Of a stretch of DNA of 64,000 bases, positions 61,441 through 64,000 are shown piece by piece. The stretch comes from an uncultured Marinifilum sp. (GTDB taxonomy: Bacteria > Bacteroidota > Bacteroidia > Bacteroidales > Marinifilaceae), in assembly GCF_963677195.1 (NCBI RefSeq), contig NZ_OY781918.1, positions 4,390,923 through 4,454,922 of the forward strand, given 5' to 3'. The position numbers and the translations under genes were made by a program. The notes beneath the pieces were generated by a model, which made no database searches, was not told where the DNA came from, and was given only the letters and a program-made list of their open reading frames with translations. Numbering within the stretch: the first letter of the stretch is position 1; each line of letters begins with the position of its first letter.

Positions 61441-62721
61441 TTATTCATTTTCCAATGTCCAAGTTCTTACCCAATCTATTCGCATGGTATTTATCGTATT
61501 GTCATTTAAATCAGCTTTAAGCGCAAGACCACCAAGCCAATCGGCTTCATTAGTCCATAAATCGAAAATAATTTCCAGATCTCTCGTAAATTCTCGGTCT
61601 GAGTAAATTTTCCCCGATCTGTCATGCCCAACAACAACAGTACCAGCAGGTTCTCCATCTAAATAAAACTGTATATTCTTAGCATCTTTCCACCAAACAC
61701 CAAAGGTATGATAATCCTCGTTCCATTTTACTCCTTTAAGTGGATTAGCATCCGATAAGTTTGTATTTAAAAAATTATCCTCATCTCGTATTTCTACTGG
61801 CAATTTTTCAGAATCGGCATGAAAATACTGTGAATTCATTTGCACTGGAAAGTCGGGCTGACAATTACAGGAAGGTTTTGAATTATTTTCAATAATATCG
61901 ATCTCATCCCGATTAGCTGAATTTCCATTATTCAGCCAGTAGGTATTATAAGCAGAAATATGGGCCGTTTTTATTTTAGCCTCGGTATACATTGGGTAGC
62001 TAATCTCTGCCTTTGAATGAATTCTTGCTGTTTGAAACCATCTGTCTTCAGGATTACTTTCATTCAAAGTGGCCTTAATCCATAAATGTCCATCAGTTAC
62101 ACCAGAATTTTCGTCTGATTTCGACATATAAACAGGAACACCATAATTCCAGGTCGACTTAAACCATTTATTAGCATCCCAATTGTCGAATTCGTCGGAC
62201 ATACTTTCCAGTTTCTTCCACACTTTACCATCGGGAGTTGTATTATCTATAGACACAAAAGAAGGCATATTGGGATCTATATTTGCAAAATCTTCTGCCG
62301 TAGGAGTATCATCAGCTGCAACTACAGTTATGCTTACCATAGCGGTATCATCATCTCCATCCTTATCGGTAATTGTATAGGTAAAACTATCTGTTCCGTT
62401 AAAATCTGCGTTGGGAATGTATTCGAAAACACCATCGCTTAACTCCAAGGCAGATCCATTAACAGGCTCTGATAATAAGCTATAATCATCTCCATCTCCT
62501 CCATCATCACCAATATTATCATTCTCAGAAACTATAATTTGATTTGAAACACCAGAATGACTATTTTCCTCCACCATAAGCTTATCATCTACCCCCTTTG
62601 GTTGGTCATTAGTAAGCTCAACATCCGATTCAGAACCACTGCTACAGCCAGTTAAACATAGAAATACAGATAGAATTAATACTACAAAAGTGTGGGCATT
62701 TGAAAATCTTTTTTTCAGCAT
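61441..62721 (-). CDS. GH16 endo-galactanase-like lipoprotein (agarase/porphyranase type) with cadherin-like module
   Basis: Surface polysaccharide hydrolase. The lipobox is LTGC (Cys26), followed by an acidic linker. A cadherin/VCBS-like Ig module at about 80-135 (SALELSDGVFEYIPNADFNG; DSFTYTITDKDGDDD) comes before the GH16 catalytic domain at about 165-425. The catalytic motif ExDxxE is intact: Glu273, Asp275, Glu278 in NRDEIDIIENN. The context WLNNGNSANRDE and the C-terminal MRIDWVRTW resemble GH16 beta-agarases and porphyranases more than laminarinases. The exact substrate needs subfamily placement. No susCD or sulfatase genes lie next to it. Confidence 0.85.
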   Translation of the reverse strand: MLKKRFSNAHTFVVLILSVFLCLTGCSSGSESDVELTNDQPKGVDDKLMVEENSHSGVSNQIIVSENDNIGDDGGDGDDYSLLSEPVNGSALELSDGVFEYIPNADFNGTDSFTYTITDKDGDDDTAMVSITVVAADDTPTAEDFANIDPNMPSFVSIDNTTPDGKVWKKLESMSDEFDNWDANKWFKSTWNYGVPVYMSKSDENSGVTDGHLWIKATLNESNPEDRWFQTARIHSKAEISYPMYTEAKIKTAHISAYNTYWLNNGNSANRDEIDIIENNSKPSCNCQPDFPVQMNSQYFHADSEKLPVEIRDEDNFLNTNLSDANPLKGVKWNEDYHTFGVWWKDAKNIQFYLDGEPAGTVVVGHDRSGKIYSDREFTRDLEIIFDLWTNEADWLGGLALKADLNDNTINTMRIDWVRTWTLENE

Positions 62722-62874
62722 ATTATTTATTTTTATTTCGTTTAAAATTGACGAAATAAAATTATTGATACTTTTATAAAACTAGCTATCTTCGAACTAG
62801 ACAAGAACTGAACAAAGGCAAAATACTATTCCCCATATATATTTTTGAGCGATTTAAAAAATAATTCTCCAGCC

Positions 62875-64000
62875 TTACTTTTTCATCTCACTTTTGTATT
62901 TACTAAGGGCTCGTTCTCTGGCAAACCTATGCTCGATCATAGGTAAGGGATAATCCGGAGTTCCATATTCGGGCAAGTACTTGTTAATATAATCGCCAGC
63001 AGAATCGAACTTCTTTAGCTGTTCTATCGGATTAAAAATTCTAAAATAAGGAGCCGCATCGCAACCTGTTCCGGCAGCCCATTGCCAGTTTCCATTGTTC
63101 GATGCCAACTCATAATCCAATAATTTTTCAGCAAAATAAGCTTCTCCCCATCTCCAATCTATTAAAAGATGTTTACACAAAAAACCTGCGGCAACCATTC
63201 TCACTCTATTGTGCATGTATCCTGTTTCATTCAGCTGTCTCATTCCGGCATCTACCAATGGATATCCGGTTTTACCATTACACCATTTGCTAAAATCATT
63301 TTCATTATTTATCCATTGAATACCATCATATTTCGACCTAAAATTTTGGATAACAACTTGTGGAAAATGAAACAAAATCTGCATAAAAAACTCTCTCCAA
63401 ATTAATTCACTTAAAAAAACAGAATCGCTATGCTTTATCATTGCTAATATTTGCCGAAGTCCAACAGTACCAAAACGAAGATGAGGGCCCAAAAAAGTTG
63501 TAGAATCTAGAGCTGGAAAATTACGCGTATCGGCATAATTCTCAACATTCTGCATATTATATGCTTTTACTTTTATGGAAGAAACACTTAAGCCCAAATA
63601 TTCTCGACTGGGAAAAGGTAAATTTATAGAATAAAAATGAGCATAATTAGGAGCAGGAATGAGATCTTTCATACTGTATTGACTTAGCCATTTATTTTTA
63701 TAAGGCGTAAAAACTGTGTATGGAGTTCCATCCTGTTTCATTACTTCGGCCTCTTCGTGTATTACCTGATCTTTAAAAAGCCGAAACCCAATACCTGAAT
63801 CTAATAATAATTCCTCTATTTCTTTATCTCTCGCAATGGCATAAGGTTCGTAGTCTTTATTGGCAAAAACAAGATCAATATCGTATGTTCTAATTAACTC
63901 TTTCCAGATGTTTAAAGGCTTTCCTTTAACTACTAAAAGTGAAGAATTACAAACTTGTAAACGCTCATTAATATCAGCAAGAATATCATAAATAAAACTA
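62875..64000 (-). CDS. Cryptochrome/photolyase-family protein, 5' part outside the window
   Basis: Flavoprotein that repairs UV-damaged DNA with blue light. The frame is open to the right edge (codons in frame from about 63999), so the N-terminal antenna domain is cut. The FAD-binding C-terminal domain is complete: LRFGTVGLRQILA, LSELIWREFFMQIL, GYPLVDAGMRQLNETGYMHN (split by family blocks), VRMVAAGFLCKHLLIDWRWGE and NNGNWQWAAGTGCDAAPYFR. This fits class I CPD photolyases. An ATG at 63741 is internal and not the true start. Confidence 0.93.
   Translation of the reverse strand, partial: SFIYDILADINERLQVCNSSLLVVKGKPLNIWKELIRTYDIDLVFANKDYEPYAIARDKEIEELLLDSGIGFRLFKDQVIHEEAEVMKQDGTPYTVFTPYKNKWLSQYSMKDLIPAPNYAHFYSINLPFPSREYLGLSVSSIKVKAYNMQNVENYADTRNFPALDSTTFLGPHLRFGTVGLRQILAMIKHSDSVFLSELIWREFFMQILFHFPQVVIQNFRSKYDGIQWINNENDFSKWCNGKTGYPLVDAGMRQLNETGYMHNRVRMVAAGFLCKHLLIDWRWGEAYFAEKLLDYELASNNGNWQWAAGTGCDAAPYFRIFNPIEQLKKFDSAGDYINKYLPEYGTPDYPLPMIEHRFARERALSKYKSEMKK

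Noticed and set aside
1..64000. CRISPR arrays, toxin-antitoxin pairs, prophage or defence islands
   Set aside because: No regularly spaced repeats, cas genes, phage genes or known defence proteins were found on either strand.

Overview
The window is AT-rich chromosomal DNA of a Bacteroidota bacterium. The evidence is two SusC-type TonB receptors (one with a SusD partner), an ECF sigma/FecR pair, GldF/GldG, near-consensus Bacteroidota promoters (TTTG, about 20 nt, TAnnTTTG) and few Shine-Dalgarno sites. Gene content (corrinoid methyl transfer, GH9/GH94/GH30/GH3 glycan use, a GH16 enzyme of agarase/porphyranase type) suggests a marine, probably anaerobic or facultative Marinilabiliales-like organism; that placement is inference.

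Region 1 (1-4.7 kb, minus strand): ECF sigma factor, FecR anti-sigma factor and an STN-domain SusC-type receptor cut by the window edge. The fecR-susC gap holds what looks like a small antisense RNA on the plus strand.

Region 2 (5.0-12.7 kb, minus strand): the most unusual part. A galactokinase-like gene leads a compact operon encoding two uroporphyrinogen-decarboxylase-fold methyltransferases (one fused to a thioredoxin-like domain), a corrinoid protein, a CobW-type GTPase, a protein like the MetH activation domain, and a RACo-like ferredoxin/ATPase corrinoid reactivator. Together they read as a complete corrinoid methyl-transfer machine tied to a sugar kinase. I propose anaerobic O-demethylation of a methylated sugar, for example O-methyl-galactose.

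Region 3 (12.9-31.5 kb, plus strand): a divergent AraC regulator, then a glycan-utilisation locus: NUDIX-type regulator with two candidate operators, sugar/cation symporter, GH94 cellobiose phosphorylase, GH9 endoglucanase, SusC, SusD, GH30 and two GH3 enzymes. Surface enzymes and SusCD would bind and cut a beta-glucan, GH3 and GH30 would trim it, and the symporter and GH94 would handle cellobiose-type disaccharides in the cytoplasm.

Region 4 (32-35 kb): ribosome hibernation factor, CDGSH protein, tRNA-Trp, and an ISL3-like insertion sequence with 24-bp imperfect inverted repeats and an 8-bp target duplication. Its transposase lies in two overlapping frames joined by a candidate +1 shift, and it has split a 47-codon gene for a very basic protein.

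Region 5 (35-58 kb): mostly housekeeping: MsbA-like exporter, purB, CysZ-like protein, NfeD, GNAT, MgtC, methyltransferase, acyl-CoA ligase, FAH-family hydrolase, DEDDh exonuclease, dnaN, gldF-gldG, lipid A 3-O-deacylase-like protein, GIN-domain lipoprotein, lpxB, a small membrane protein, surE, pheT and a PrsW-like protease.

Region 6 (58.4-64 kb, minus strand): a medium-chain dehydrogenase, a beta-propeller/Dabb fusion, a GH16 lipoprotein with a cadherin-like module, and a photolyase/cryptochrome cut by the right edge. No CRISPR array, rRNA or recognisable defence system was seen.
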